A stretch of DNA of 64,000 nt from an uncultured bacterium. Its GTDB lineage: Bacteria; Planctomycetota; Phycisphaerae; Phycisphaerales; SM1A02. The stretch lies in NCBI GenBank assembly GCA_903919715.1, contig CAIXJC010000078.1, positions 1 to 64,000 on the forward strand. Reading direction: 5' to 3'. Both the position numbers and the translations under genes were made by a program. This document shows positions 17,074 through 27,313 of this stretch, piece by piece. The stretch's first letter is position 1, and the number at the start of each line of letters is the position of its first letter. The notes beneath the pieces are model-generated. The model did not search any database. It saw only the letters and a program-made list of their open reading frames with translations, and was not told the origin of the DNA.

Positions 17074-20000
17074 TCACACCATCGCAGAAAGCACTTCCAG
17101 CGCGCGCCGCGCCGCAACGAGATCCGCTTGCGCTTGAGAAAGCATGCGCCTGGTTTCCTCGATGACTTCTGGCTTCGCTTTGGCGAGATAGCCAGCATTG
17201 GACAATTTGCCTTCAAATCCAGCTGCTTTGCGCTCGCGGTCAACAATGATTTCTTCCAGGCGCTTGCGCTCTGCGCCAACATCGACGGCATCGACAAGGG
17301 CGGAAAGCAAAAGTTCGCAACCTTGAAATGGAAACGGCACAGCATCGGCGGGACGAGCAGCGCCATCCGAACATTCCGCGCGATCAAGACCTGCGAGCGT
17401 CTCGACGGTTCCACACCCCTGCGCAACAATGTCCATGATCTCTTTCGGCGCGTGCAGCACAATGCGCCTTCGATCATGCACTTGTCTTTCACCACGCACA
17501 TTTCGAATCGCCATCACCAGAGTCTGCACTCGCTGAAAAGATTCGATCGCCTGCGAATCATTCAGCGCGCGGTCAGGCGCAGGCCAACGAGCGACTGCGA
17601 GCAAATCAGACGCAGGCAAATCAAGCCCGCGAATTGGCGCAGTCGAAACAGTTCGCACGGCAGTCCACAGAACCTCTGTCACGAATGGCATAACAGGATG
17701 CATCACGCGCAAGATGCCATCCATCATTGCTCGCAGTACCGCTTGCTGAACTGGATCATTTTTTACGGTCGGCTTGATCGCTTCGAGATACCAATCACAG
17801 AAATCTCGCCACACAAAGTCGTAGAGCGCGTCGGCGATTGGATTGAATTGATATTCAGCCAGTGCGTTCTCGATCGTCGTGACCATTCGGCAAAAACGAG
17901 CGATAATCCAGCGATCTGGCAAGGAAATGGGGACGACTGGCTCCGCCGAAGTCGTCGCGGTTCCTAATTGCGAAAGCGCAAATCGCGAGGCGTTCCATAA
18001 CTTTGTTGCGAAGTTGCGACCCAGATCGAATCGACTGGATGTATTTCGCGCCAAAGGAATTGAATCCGTCGCAGTAACGAGTCCGGCGGAAACTCCATAC
18101 GCCGTGACCATCTGCTTTGTCGGATCGGTGGGACAGACCTGAGTCGGCGCAGCAACGATGTGCCCCGATTCGGTGGTGATTGTCTTGGGCTGAAATGCTT
18201 GCTGAGTGAATGGGCAGAGCACATCGACCGGCAATCGAACATCCTGAGTTGCAGTGGACATTTGCGTCAATACAAATCGCATTGCATCAGCGCCGTGCGT
18301 AGCAATGATGTCGCGAGGATCGACGCCGTTGGCAAGTGACTTGGACATCTTCTGCCCGAAACCATCTTGAACGATGCAGTGAATGAAGACGTTGCGAAAC
18401 GGCAATCGACCATTCATAAAATATCGATTGAACATCACCATACGACTGACCCACAGCGTGATGATTTCGCGTGCAGTCGAAAGCACGGCACTTGGATTGA
18501 ATGTGTCCAACATCCCTTCCATGCCGAATCGATTTGGGTTTGGCCAACCGAGCGTGCTCATTGGCCAGAGCGCACTGGAAAACCACGTATCAAGAACATC
18601 AGGATCTTGCGTGAATCCCGCGGCATTCAAGGCCGGAATGAGCGTCGCATCAAGCGACTCTGGCGGACAGACGAAAACTTCGATCCGTCCATCGGGAAGC
18701 GTGCGACGAATCTCTGCCGCGCCTCGATCAGTCCACGCAGTTGCGCTTGGAACTTTCGCCGCATCGAACGAACACGACCAAACTGGAATGCGGTGCCCCC
18801 ACCATAACTGACGAGAGATGCACCAATCTCGAATCCCCTCATGCCAATGCTGAAATGTTTTTGCATATCGCGCCGGGAAGAATTTCAATCCTCCATCGCC
18901 TTCACGTGCTGCGCCCGGCACCGCATCGATCGATCCTTCGTATTGCTCACGATCCATTGCACGAAGCGCGCTTGCGCTCAATCGTGGATCGGTGACTCGG
19001 ACATACCACTGGTCTGAAAGGTATGGCTCGACCGCAACATGACTGCGTGATCCGTGACCGACGCTGTGTCGATAAGGTTTGGCTGCCTCGAGGAGTCCGT
19101 TCGCTTTGAACCATGCAACCACAGCTTTGCGCGCGTCCTCGCGTGAAAGTCCTATGAACTGCTTTGCGGTCGCACTGACATCGGTCCATCCGTGACGGTC
19201 ACTGATCGAACCATCGGGCGCCATAATGTTGATGACTTGCAGTTCGTGACGGCGACCGAGTTCCCAGTCGTTGGCATCATGCGCTGGTGTGATTTTCAAG
19301 AATCCGCTTGCAAACTGCGCCTTTGCGTCTTGCGGATCACCACCAAGAGAAACGGGCATTACTACATAATCGTCTTCGACGATTGGAATGACTCGATCGA
19401 CGATCGGCAATCGCACACGCTTGCCGCGAAGTGCAGCGGCGCGAGGATCACGCGGATTGATTCCGATTCCACTGTCACCCAGCATCGTCTCAGGACGAGT
19501 CGTTGCAACAGTGATGTGACCAGAGCCATCTTCGAGTGGATATTGCAGATACCAAAAGAATCCATCCACTTCTTCCATTTCGACTTCATCATCGGAGAGC
19601 GCAGTTTGGGAAGCAGGATCCCAATTCACCAATCGCTTGCCGCGCTCAATCAGACCGTCGGCGAAGAGGCGCAAGAATGACTCGCGCACCGCTGCGGTGC
19701 ACACAGGATCCATCGTGAATCGCGTTCGAGCCTCGTCACACGAAGCACCCATTTCTCTCAGTTGCGCAAGAATGACTGATTCGTATTCGTCCTTCCAATC
19801 TTGCACTTTCGCCACGAATTCCTCGCGCGTGAAATCCGTGCGGCGTTTTCCTTGCATCAGCAACCGCTTCTCGACGACTGTTTGCGTTGCGATTCCAGCG
19901 TGATCTGTGCCTGGCATCCACATTGCATTCATCCCGCGCATTCGAGCAACACGGACAAGAACATCCTGAAGCGTGTTGTTGAGCGCGTGTCCAAGATGAA

Positions 20001-20157
20001 GCGCTGCCGTCACATTTGGCGGCGGAATAAAGACTGAATAGGGCGCGCCAGAATCGGTCGGCTGCGCGTGAAAACAACCCGCTTGCGACCAGCGGGCGAG
20101 AATGGATTTTTCGTGCTCGATCGGCGAGTACGATTTCGCAAGCGTGATTTCTGTCAT
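17074..20157 (-). CDS. valS: Valine--tRNA ligase
   Basis: A 1027-aa class I aminoacyl-tRNA synthetase that charges tRNA-Val. The HIGH motif appears as HLGH (54-57), following PPPNVTAAL. The editing domain and the KMSKS motif (GQKMSKSLANGVDPRD) are present. The WWGHRIPVW and TWFSSALWP segments are typical. The C-terminal 90 residues are the usual charged coiled coil (VDVGAERKRLEEII). Length is somewhat above the usual 880-950 aa. The start overlaps the divergent TPR reading frame by 56 bp. Confidence 0.96.
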   Translation of the reverse strand: MTEITLAKSYSPIEHEKSILARWSQAGCFHAQPTDSGAPYSVFIPPPNVTAALHLGHALNNTLQDVLVRVARMRGMNAMWMPGTDHAGIATQTVVEKRLLMQGKRRTDFTREEFVAKVQDWKDEYESVILAQLREMGASCDEARTRFTMDPVCTAAVRESFLRLFADGLIERGKRLVNWDPASQTALSDDEVEMEEVDGFFWYLQYPLEDGSGHITVATTRPETMLGDSGIGINPRDPRAAALRGKRVRLPIVDRVIPIVEDDYVVMPVSLGGDPQDAKAQFASGFLKITPAHDANDWELGRRHELQVINIMAPDGSISDRHGWTDVSATAKQFIGLSREDARKAVVAWFKANGLLEAAKPYRHSVGHGSRSHVAVEPYLSDQWYVRVTDPRLSASALRAMDREQYEGSIDAVPGAAREGDGGLKFFPARYAKTFQHWHEGIRDWCISRQLWWGHRIPVWSCSFDAAKVPSATAWTDRGAAEIRRTLPDGRIEVFVCPPESLDATLIPALNAAGFTQDPDVLDTWFSSALWPMSTLGWPNPNRFGMEGMLDTFNPSAVLSTAREIITLWVSRMVMFNRYFMNGRLPFRNVFIHCIVQDGFGQKMSKSLANGVDPRDIIATHGADAMRFVLTQMSTATQDVRLPVDVLCPFTQQAFQPKTITTESGHIVAAPTQVCPTDPTKQMVTAYGVSAGLVTATDSIPLARNTSSRFDLGRNFATKLWNASRFALSQLGTATTSAEPVVPISLPDRWIIARFCRMVTTIENALAEYQFNPIADALYDFVWRDFCDWYLEAIKPTVKNDPVQQAVLRAMMDGILRVMHPVMPFVTEVLWTAVRTVSTAPIRGLDLPASDLLAVARWPAPDRALNDSQAIESFQRVQTLVMAIRNVRGERQVHDRRRIVLHAPKEIMDIVAQGCGTVETLAGLDRAECSDGAARPADAVPFPFQGCELLLSALVDAVDVGAERKRLEEIIVDRERKAAGFEGKLSNAGYLAKAKPEVIEETRRMLSQAQADLVAARRALEVLSAMV

Positions 20158-21175
20158 ATCAAACCAAGTCTACCGATCGACCCGTGAATGGGCGGCGACG
20201 AATGCGCATAGGCTCGTGCTTGCGGCGATCGTCGGCATTAGCAGTGGTTGCGGCCACTCAAAAAGCGCCGCCCCGATCGATCCCAACGACTCTGCCGCAA
20301 TGCGAACTGCGATGGATGCTGTCGAAACTTCGCTGGGTTCTGCGCGCTTTGATGAAGCGCTGCGCATTGCAGTCCGATTGACCGAAGTCGCACCAAAGAA
20401 TGGCGATGCATTTGAATTGCTCGGCCGTGCGGAGATTGCCGCAGGACTTGCCTCGCCAAATCCTGCTGCGCAACAGGCGATGCGCGTCGCAGCCGCGACT
20501 GCGTATTCGCGCGCGGTCGAACTGAGCCCGCCAAGTGCTGGATTGCTCAATGCCGCTGGAGTTGCAGCGCAAAGCTCTGGCGACCCCACCACTGCGATCG
20601 ATTTTTTTATGCGTGCTGCGAAACTTGATCCATCCAATCCCCAGCATCCTCTCTTTGCGGGGCTTGCGCTGTTGCAGACGGGACGCATCGACGAAGCCAG
20701 AACTGCTCTGGAAATTGCTCGAACACTTGACCCCAAATCGCCGTGGCCCGTGAGTGCGCTTTCAGGAATCGCACTGACTTCTGGCGATGCGCAAACGGCG
20801 CTTGCGTTGGCTCGCGAGGCGCGCGTGCTTGATCCACGCAATGATGAATTGCGTGTTCCAGAGGCGAAGGCACTTCGAAAATTGGGACGACACCAAGAAG
20901 TTCTCACCCTGCTTCTGGCGCTTCCTCAACAGGCCAGGATGACTGAAGCAATCACGTGGGAGATTTCTTCCGCGCACGAATCACTTGGCGATCGCCCCGC
21001 TGCTGCGCAAGTGTGGGCGAAGTGGGCTGAAATATCTGGGACTCCAGAAGCTGCGGCTGATGCAGTGCGCAGATGGACCGAAGCAGGCGATCCAATTCAA
21101 GCGGCGACTTGGCGACAAGTCGCGCGACAGCGTGGATGGCGAGGAGATGAACGGTCCTCGGTGCCGAAGCAGTAA
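20102..21175 (+). CDS. TPR-repeat lipoprotein
   Basis: Up to 357 aa. The body (about residues 70-350) is made of tetratricopeptide repeats (AFELLGRAEIAAGL, AGLALLQTGRIDEARTAL, RKLGRHQEVLTLL), a scaffold for protein-protein contacts. A hydrophobic stretch ends in GISSGC, a likely lipobox. The start is unclear: the only in-frame ATG upstream (20102) lies inside valS and would give a leader of about 50 residues, while the GTG at 20216 leaves only 11 residues before the Cys. A rare start codon between them is possible. Confidence 0.75.
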   Translation: MDFSCSIGEYDFASVISVISNQVYRSTREWAATNAHRLVLAAIVGISSGCGHSKSAAPIDPNDSAAMRTAMDAVETSLGSARFDEALRIAVRLTEVAPKNGDAFELLGRAEIAAGLASPNPAAQQAMRVAAATAYSRAVELSPPSAGLLNAAGVAAQSSGDPTTAIDFFMRAAKLDPSNPQHPLFAGLALLQTGRIDEARTALEIARTLDPKSPWPVSALSGIALTSGDAQTALALAREARVLDPRNDELRVPEAKALRKLGRHQEVLTLLLALPQQARMTEAITWEISSAHESLGDRPAAAQVWAKWAEISGTPEAAADAVRRWTEAGDPIQAATWRQVARQRGWRGDERSSVPKQ

Positions 21176-21210
21176 CCGTTCGCTTTTCGAAGCCCGCCAA
21201 GCCACCAGAT

Positions 21211-21899
21211 TCACTTCACAACAAAGCCAAAAGGCGCATCCCAGTCCCAAGAGTTTCGAGGTTCGCCGATGTCATTCACGCCTGCAATTCGGATGAACAT
21301 TTCACTCGACGGCTTGGAGTTCGGCAACGCTTTCAATCGATTCAAGACGCTCAATAGAGAATTATCCCCCTGCTTTTTTCCCAAGTCCGATTTTTCAGCA
21401 GAACGATTTTTGTCGGATTTTTCTTCGCCATCCGCAACACAGTCAAATGACGGTTGTTCTCGGTGACCCAGTGAGCCACACCATCTAGGTCGACATATTG
21501 AAAGACTTGAATCGGCAAATCATCTGGATTCATCAGCCCACTTTGAAGATCGGCCACATCCTAGGAAAGAGCTCTCCCACGCTTCACATCTTTGCCGGCG
21601 ATATTGACGATCTCTGTTGTCGCACTCTTACCGCTATCACCAAAGAGATCGGTCACGGCGGATTGACCAAATTCGATCTTCGATGGATCCGGCGTGGACG
21701 AGAAAGTTTCACTGACACTTCCAAACGAAGTGAGTGGCTCGTGGGAAGCGATCTTGCCCAGTTCATAGCGCAGCATTCGGTTGTATCCATCCACTGAATT
21801 CTCTCCGAAGGCATTTTTCTGCTGCGACGAATCGACGTTTGTCGTTGGCGCAACCGAGGTACACGCCGCAACCAAGATGAGAAATAACCATTTCAACAT
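21211..21899 (-). pseudogene. Decayed or recoded lipoprotein gene: in-frame TAG and a -1 frameshift
   Basis: ATG at 21899 opens a lipoprotein-like signal (LILVAAC) and reads 112 codons to a TAG at 21563-21561. The same frame then continues as DVADLQSGLMNPDDLP and YVDLDGVAHWVTENN with no other stop until 21351. From about 21430 on, coding character moves to the -1 frame, which has no stop for over 75 codons, reads IRIAGVNDIGEPRN and WDWDAPFGFVVK, and ends with TGA at 21213-21211. The switch falls in a segment with four runs of 5-6 A residues. The whole reads as one gene of about 229 codons broken twice. It sits 13 bp after the SDR stop, so it is probably part of that operon. No family recognised. 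Confidence 0.7.
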
Positions 21900-21912
21900 T
21901 CACATACCTGCG

Positions 21913-22692
21913 TTATGTCGTCAACCAGCGTCCACCATCGAGTCGAAGAATCACGCCTGTCATGAATGACGCTTCGATCGCAAGCCAAGCGGCACACTGC
22001 GCGGCTTCGATCGCAGTTCCTGCACGCTTGAGTGGAGTCCGTGCGATATATCGCGCCTGAAATTCTGGGTCCGCGCCAACGGGCCATTCGACAACTCCCG
22101 GCGCGATGCCATTCACTCGTATAGAAGGAGCAAGTTCAACCGCAAGCGCTTCAACAAGTGCGATCAGTGCGCCCTTTGACGCGAAATATGCCGAGTGATT
22201 TGTATACATCCGACCTTGAGCGTGCATGTCAGTGAAACAAACAACAGAACCACCTGCAGGCAAGATGCTCTGCGCAAGTTGCCCTCGCAGCGCTTGAGTC
22301 AACAAGAGCGGCGCAAGTGCGTTGGTACGAAAGTGCGAGAGCGCATACTCGGCATCGATTTCACCAACCGCACGCGCGTCATATCGACTCGCACAGTGAA
22401 CGATGACATCGAGCGTTTCGCTCGCAAATGTTGCCGCCAATGCTGCCACGGCCGTTGGATCGTCAAGATTGGCAGCACGAAGTTCGATCTTTGCATCGGG
22501 ATGACCTGCATCATGCGCAGACTTGCGAACCAAGTCGCACGATGCTTCCGCAGTCCCATCAATTTTTCTTACAGCAAGCACGACATCGTGACCTCTGCGA
22601 GCGAATTCAATCGCAGTCGCCCGACCGACACGTACGGCAGCGCCAGTGACGAGCGTTCGGGGACGGCGCAGCGAATTATCTTTGACTTTCAT
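21913..22692 (-). CDS. SDR-family oxidoreductase, pteridine-reductase-like
   Basis: A 259-aa NAD(P)-dependent short-chain dehydrogenase. The start at 22692 is fixed by AAAGGAGC 5-6 nt upstream and a 4-nt overlap with the small membrane-protein gene. The cofactor motif is TGAAVRVG, with an Arg rather than Ile/Leu in the loop, as in FolM/PTR1-type enzymes. The catalytic YxxxK is YFASK, and the C-terminal RTPLKRAGT segment also resembles pteridine reductases. The substrate is inferred only; a generic SDR remains possible. Confidence 0.85.
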   Translation of the reverse strand: MKVKDNSLRRPRTLVTGAAVRVGRATAIEFARRGHDVVLAVRKIDGTAEASCDLVRKSAHDAGHPDAKIELRAANLDDPTAVAALAATFASETLDVIVHCASRYDARAVGEIDAEYALSHFRTNALAPLLLTQALRGQLAQSILPAGGSVVCFTDMHAQGRMYTNHSAYFASKGALIALVEALAVELAPSIRVNGIAPGVVEWPVGADPEFQARYIARTPLKRAGTAIEAAQCAAWLAIEASFMTGVILRLDGGRWLTT

Positions 22693-22958
22693 GGGCGCTC
22701 CTTTGTTGGCGGATCTTCGCCTGACTCTCCAAACTGTGATTCGATATCGCTGACGGTTGGCGTTGGGGCTCGCAAGCCAGCCTCGATCCATCCTTGCGAA
22801 TCGCTCGGCTTTTTGCTTTTTTTGTCACTCGGCAGTCGCCTTGCTCCCCGCCGAAAAAGTGCTGCATTCAATGAGAAAACCACCAGTAAGACGACGACCG
22901 CTGCCAGCCCGACCAACAGGATGATTCCAAGGAGTGAGGGCTGGACGACAGCATTCAT
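22689..22958 (-). CDS. Small single-span membrane protein
   Basis: An 89-aa protein from ATG at 22958 (MNAVVQPSLL). It has one strong transmembrane helix (LLGIILLVGLAAVVVLLVVF, about 9-28), then a basic stretch (RRGARRLPSDKKSKK) and an acidic tail. The stop overlaps the SDR start (ATGA), so the two are coupled. It is divergent from the giant AsmA-like gene across 29 bp. Function unknown. Confidence 0.6.
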   Translation of the reverse strand: MNAVVQPSLLGIILLVGLAAVVVLLVVFSLNAALFRRGARRLPSDKKSKKPSDSQGWIEAGLRAPTPTVSDIESQFGESGEDPPTKERP

Positions 22959-22987
22959 GCGATGAGTATTACCATCGGCGACCAACC

Positions 22988-25900
22988 ATGGGAGCCGAAT
23001 CGCCACCAACCAAGATCGACAACGAAGTGCGCAAGCCGATCGTGCAAAAACGGCGTTGGGTTAAGTTTCTCGAGTTGGGTGCGTGCGCTATCGGCGTGAT
23101 CGTTGCGATCCTGATTATTCTTGCGCTCAATCCCCGAATCATCGGCTCCATCGTCGCTGGGCGGATGGGCGATACCGCTGGAGGAACAGTCACGATTGAT
23201 TCATTCGAGTGGACTGGTTGGAACACTGCTGAAATCAAAGGCGTACATCTGACTGCCCCAGACTGGACGGGTCCAGGGAGCGAGGTCCTGCGCATCGATC
23301 GACTTCGCATCAACATCGACATGCTTTCCCTTGCGTGGGGACCGACGAAAATCAAGAACTTGGAGATCGACGGAATTCAACTCAACGTGGTTGAAGACCC
23401 AAAGCGAAGCAGCGTCTATAACTTTCAAAGCCTACGAAGAGGCGTCGGAATTGCTCCGAAAGAAAATCCTGTGATTGTCGATCGTGCCGCGCTCCGAGAG
23501 GTCAGCGTTTCATTTCAGCGAATCAAGGCGAACAAGGCAGTTGAACTTCTTCGAGTGATCGCAACTGCAGATCTCGCGCCATCGCCGTTTGATCCTTCAC
23601 ATTCACGCGTGGAAATTCGGCAAGTCGATGGTCCTGTCCATCTTGACGGATGGTGGGATCAAAAAACTCTTGCATTCGATGTTTCTGCCGCAGGCATGCG
23701 GGTGAATGACAACCTCGGGCTGATCATGCCTCGCACCCTGCGAGCACTCGTCGAAAATGCGGATGCGGCAGGAACAGTCAAGAGCGCCACACTTTCCGCA
23801 GCTCCCGGAAAGCCGATCCATGGAAAGATGGAACTCGCTGACTTTCGCGCGACCCTTCCAATTGATGTCTTTGAGAGTTGGGTTCGATATGAAAACGGAA
23901 CAATCTCTGCGGCGCGTGGATATCCCCAAGTCAAATTACGTACTGGAACAATTGAACTGACGGGGACCAAACTCGAATTCCGCAATCTTGACTTCGAATT
24001 GGACAACACCGCTGCTGATGCACGAGTTGCGACACTTCCCGTTCGTGCATCGCTGAGTTTGGACTTTGCAGCACTTCTGACAAAGGAATTTGATTGGGAA
24101 GAGCGCGCGAAATGGGCGCAGGAAGTTCGCGACTTCGCTCCCTTTGATTTGGAAGTCTCCGTCCCGAATTTTTCACTGGGACAATCTGCGGAAAATGCTG
24201 CGATTGAAGTTCCGCGCTCAGTCGCTGAATTCATGAAAACCTTCGCAGCAACCGAGATCACATCCACTGCTCGAGCGACCGCATCACGCGCTGCTCCGAC
24301 CACAGCTGCGGATGGCTCATTCATCGCTCAGCCAGTCGTCAGTTTCGGTCAACTCGATATCACCGATGGTCGCGGCGCATTCGAAGATTTTCCATATCCG
24401 CTCACCAAGATTCAATCGACCATTCGGTTTTTAGGAATGAATGCGCGAATCGTCGACCTTCATGGGATGGGATCCGGCGGACAAAATGTCGTACTGACTG
24501 GCGACATCACAAATATGGGGCCGACGGCAGGTGTCACTCTGACTATCACAAGTGAATCTGCGCCGATCGACTCGACGCTTTTTAATAGTTTCCCCAAGCG
24601 TGAATCAGAATTGCTCTCAAGCCTCTTCTGGCAGAACGGGTTCAAGAGCTTGCAGGCAGCTGGCATGTTGTTCGATCAATCGCAGGTGACGGATGCAGCG
24701 GCGGAACTTGCCGTCAGCGAAAACCGCCTCAGTGCTTTAACGACTGACGGCCATGGGAAATCGGCAGAGATCGCCGCACTCGCAACGCGCGCCGGGCAAT
24801 TGCGACGAATCATCGACCACGGGTCGTTTACGCCCGGCGGTCGATTGGCGCTTGCGCTCAAAGTGTCTCGGCCCGAATCCTCGACGAGTGATGCGGTCGT
24901 CACCGGAACAATTCGCATACTCAGCGCAGACATTCTCCCCACGACTTTTCCATATCCAGTTCGAGCGAAGGGCGGCGAGATTGTTCTAAGTGAAGATCAA
25001 ATCGACTTCGGTGCGGGCGTTCAATTTGAGACATTCGACGGCGCGCAAGGACTCTTCAAAGGACAAATCAATCTTCGCACGACGGACGGCGTGCGAACCG
25101 TGGATCCAAATCTAGAGTTCTCGCTGACGAACGATCAGCTGAGTCCCCTCTTTTTTATGGCAATTCCTCCAGGAATAAACGAGCGCGTCGTCGGTTGGCC
25201 TGGCGAAAGCCTGTCATCTGGCGGGACGATTCTCTCCCAGCTCGATCCTCGCGGCACTCTCTCCCTCGATGGAAAAATCGGGCTCACGAAGAGTGGCCAA
25301 CTTGATGTTGCATGCAACATCTCCCTTCAACGCGGTTCGATTCACCCAAGTATTCCTGCGGAAAAAATCCTTGCGACCGAGGGGCTCTTTTGGCCAGTTG
25401 GATTCGGTCTCGATGATTGCTCTGGGTCCTTTCGACTGGCGGACAATGCTGTGGTCGTGAAGTCCTTCACTGGATTTCGCCGCGAAGGTCGAATTGATGC
25501 AACTGGCCGCCTGTCATTGGATGGGACGTCGACCGATGTCGCCATTCAATTGGACAACATCCAACTTGCGGAATATGCGATCAACTTGATTCCGTTCGGC
25601 GATCGCGAACGCGCTGCCGCAGTGTGGAAGCGCTACCGCCCGACTGGTCGATTTGACGCTGACATTACGCTCAAGACTCCGGTGAAGGGCGGTCCGATTT
25701 CAACATCCGTGACCGTCACACCCAAATTGTTTGGAATCACTTTGCCAGACGGACCACTCCAAGCCATCTTTGATTCTGGAACGCTGACGGTCGAAAACAA
25801 ACATATTCGCTGCGATGCCCTCTCGGGATCGATCGGTCCGGTTGGTGGATTATCTAGCCACATCTGCGTGGACGGAAGTTACGGCACAGACTCAGGAGGA

Positions 25901-27313
25901 TTGGATCTCAACGCATCGATTGAAGACGGATTGATCCACGGCCCGCTCATCGGCGAAGTTGTTGATCGCATCGATGCGGGCGGACTGACATCATTTCTGA
26001 ATGAGTACAAACCAGAGGGGCGCTATGACGCGCAGATTTCGTATTCGATTCCACCTGGGTCGACCGTCGGATCATTCGAACTCGACGCATGGATCACTCA
26101 ATTCTCTCTCGGAAATGCGGCGAATCGACTCGCACTTGGATTCGATACACCGGCGCACATCAATGCACGTGGAGATTCACTGACAGTCGATCCGTTTCGA
26201 GCTGTCTTCCCTGGAGGCTCGATTGAAGCATGCGGTTGGCTTGCGTCGAACAAGGCGGGAGTGATTGACGATGGCGAGTTTGGTGTCAACCTTCATGCCA
26301 TCGGCACAGGTGGAACTGTGATCGGCGCGCTGCCAGCTGCGGCTCGGGAACCATTGACTTCGATCGAGTTTGAGTGCCGCGACATCTTGAAAGCGAACAT
26401 GGTTCTGCGGCTCAGTCGGCCAAAGGACATTCCCCATATCGAAATTCAATCCGATGTTGCGATCCATGGTGCGTCTATTCATGTCGGCCCGAGTCTTTCG
26501 CACTTCTCCGCCGACCTGAATATGCATATTGCCACGGATGCCCAGACGACTTCGTTCGACGCGAGCGTGACGGATGCACAGCTCGCTCTGGCAGGTCACA
26601 AACTCACCAATGTTTCTGCAGTGCTGCGAAAATCAGGAGAAAGTCCAGACTTTTTCGTGAAATCTTTCCGAGGCTCGCTGGGCACGGGGCTCATGGGTGC
26701 GAACGCTCAAGTCAAAACCACGGCGCCATTCCATTATGAAACTGACATGATTCTCTCGAGCGTCCCACTGAGTGCGCTGATACTTCCCAATGAGGGAGTC
26801 GACACGACAGCGGCCGTTCCTTCCGGCGATCCAGGGCTCGTTGACGCACGCATTACGATCGAGGGCGATGCCTCTGGAATTTCGACGAGGCTCGGACGAG
26901 GATCTGCATCAATCCAGAAAGCCGAACTCGCCAAACTTCCAATCGGAGTCGCGCTGCTACAGATCACTCAGTTCAGCCTCAGTCTCAACCCGGTCGTCCA
27001 GCGTGGGGACTTCGAATTCACGATCGATCAAGACCAACTCCAATTCCAAAAATTTGATCTGACCTGCAAAGATGTATTGCTCTTTGGAGAAGGATGGCTG
27101 AATACTGAATCGACCGAACTTGCTCTTCGACTTCGCAACCGAGGAACGATGCCGATCATCAGCGACATTCTCGGTGGCGTAACCAATCAGCTTTTCCAAA
27201 TTGACGTACGCGGGACCCTCAGCGAACCCATCGGGTCGCTCGCTCCCCTGCCTGGACTGACCACGCCGCCGCAGTTGGCGAAGCCAGCACCGATCGCGAG
27301 CAATCAGCCATGA
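22988..27313 (+). CDS. Giant AsmA-like envelope protein
   Basis: A 1441-aa protein from ATG at 22988. A basic N-terminus (KPIVQKRRWVK) precedes one transmembrane helix (CAIGVIVAILIILAL). The next segment, VTIDSFEWTGWNTAEIKGVHL, followed by IDRLRINIDMLSL, is the AsmA N-terminal pattern. The long middle is beta-rich and periplasmic, and the end (LRNRGTMPIISDILGG, FQIDVRGTLSEP) resembles AsmA/DUF3971 C-termini. Large AsmA-family proteins (TamB, YhdP) form lipid-conducting bridges between membranes, so a role in phospholipid or glycolipid traffic is inferred. It opens a chain that includes phosphatidylserine synthase. The stop overlaps the next start by 4 nt. Confidence 0.8.
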   Translation: MGAESPPTKIDNEVRKPIVQKRRWVKFLELGACAIGVIVAILIILALNPRIIGSIVAGRMGDTAGGTVTIDSFEWTGWNTAEIKGVHLTAPDWTGPGSEVLRIDRLRINIDMLSLAWGPTKIKNLEIDGIQLNVVEDPKRSSVYNFQSLRRGVGIAPKENPVIVDRAALREVSVSFQRIKANKAVELLRVIATADLAPSPFDPSHSRVEIRQVDGPVHLDGWWDQKTLAFDVSAAGMRVNDNLGLIMPRTLRALVENADAAGTVKSATLSAAPGKPIHGKMELADFRATLPIDVFESWVRYENGTISAARGYPQVKLRTGTIELTGTKLEFRNLDFELDNTAADARVATLPVRASLSLDFAALLTKEFDWEERAKWAQEVRDFAPFDLEVSVPNFSLGQSAENAAIEVPRSVAEFMKTFAATEITSTARATASRAAPTTAADGSFIAQPVVSFGQLDITDGRGAFEDFPYPLTKIQSTIRFLGMNARIVDLHGMGSGGQNVVLTGDITNMGPTAGVTLTITSESAPIDSTLFNSFPKRESELLSSLFWQNGFKSLQAAGMLFDQSQVTDAAAELAVSENRLSALTTDGHGKSAEIAALATRAGQLRRIIDHGSFTPGGRLALALKVSRPESSTSDAVVTGTIRILSADILPTTFPYPVRAKGGEIVLSEDQIDFGAGVQFETFDGAQGLFKGQINLRTTDGVRTVDPNLEFSLTNDQLSPLFFMAIPPGINERVVGWPGESLSSGGTILSQLDPRGTLSLDGKIGLTKSGQLDVACNISLQRGSIHPSIPAEKILATEGLFWPVGFGLDDCSGSFRLADNAVVVKSFTGFRREGRIDATGRLSLDGTSTDVAIQLDNIQLAEYAINLIPFGDRERAAAVWKRYRPTGRFDADITLKTPVKGGPISTSVTVTPKLFGITLPDGPLQAIFDSGTLTVENKHIRCDALSGSIGPVGGLSSHICVDGSYGTDSGGLDLNASIEDGLIHGPLIGEVVDRIDAGGLTSFLNEYKPEGRYDAQISYSIPPGSTVGSFELDAWITQFSLGNAANRLALGFDTPAHINARGDSLTVDPFRAVFPGGSIEACGWLASNKAGVIDDGEFGVNLHAIGTGGTVIGALPAAAREPLTSIEFECRDILKANMVLRLSRPKDIPHIEIQSDVAIHGASIHVGPSLSHFSADLNMHIATDAQTTSFDASVTDAQLALAGHKLTNVSAVLRKSGESPDFFVKSFRGSLGTGLMGANAQVKTTAPFHYETDMILSSVPLSALILPNEGVDTTAAVPSGDPGLVDARITIEGDASGISTRLGRGSASIQKAELAKLPIGVALLQITQFSLSLNPVVQRGDFEFTIDQDQLQFQKFDLTCKDVLLFGEGWLNTESTELALRLRNRGTMPIISDILGGVTNQLFQIDVRGTLSEPIGSLAPLPGLTTPPQLAKPAPIASNQP

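Noticed and set aside
17028-17501. Upstream extension of the FGE lipoprotein
   Set aside because: It overlaps valS in another frame and would bury the lipoprotein signal.
21351-21557. Independent 68-aa gene with GTG start
   Set aside because: It lies in frame with the upstream lipoprotein, loses coding character at the A-runs, and coding continues in the -1 frame to 21211, so a broken single gene explains it better.
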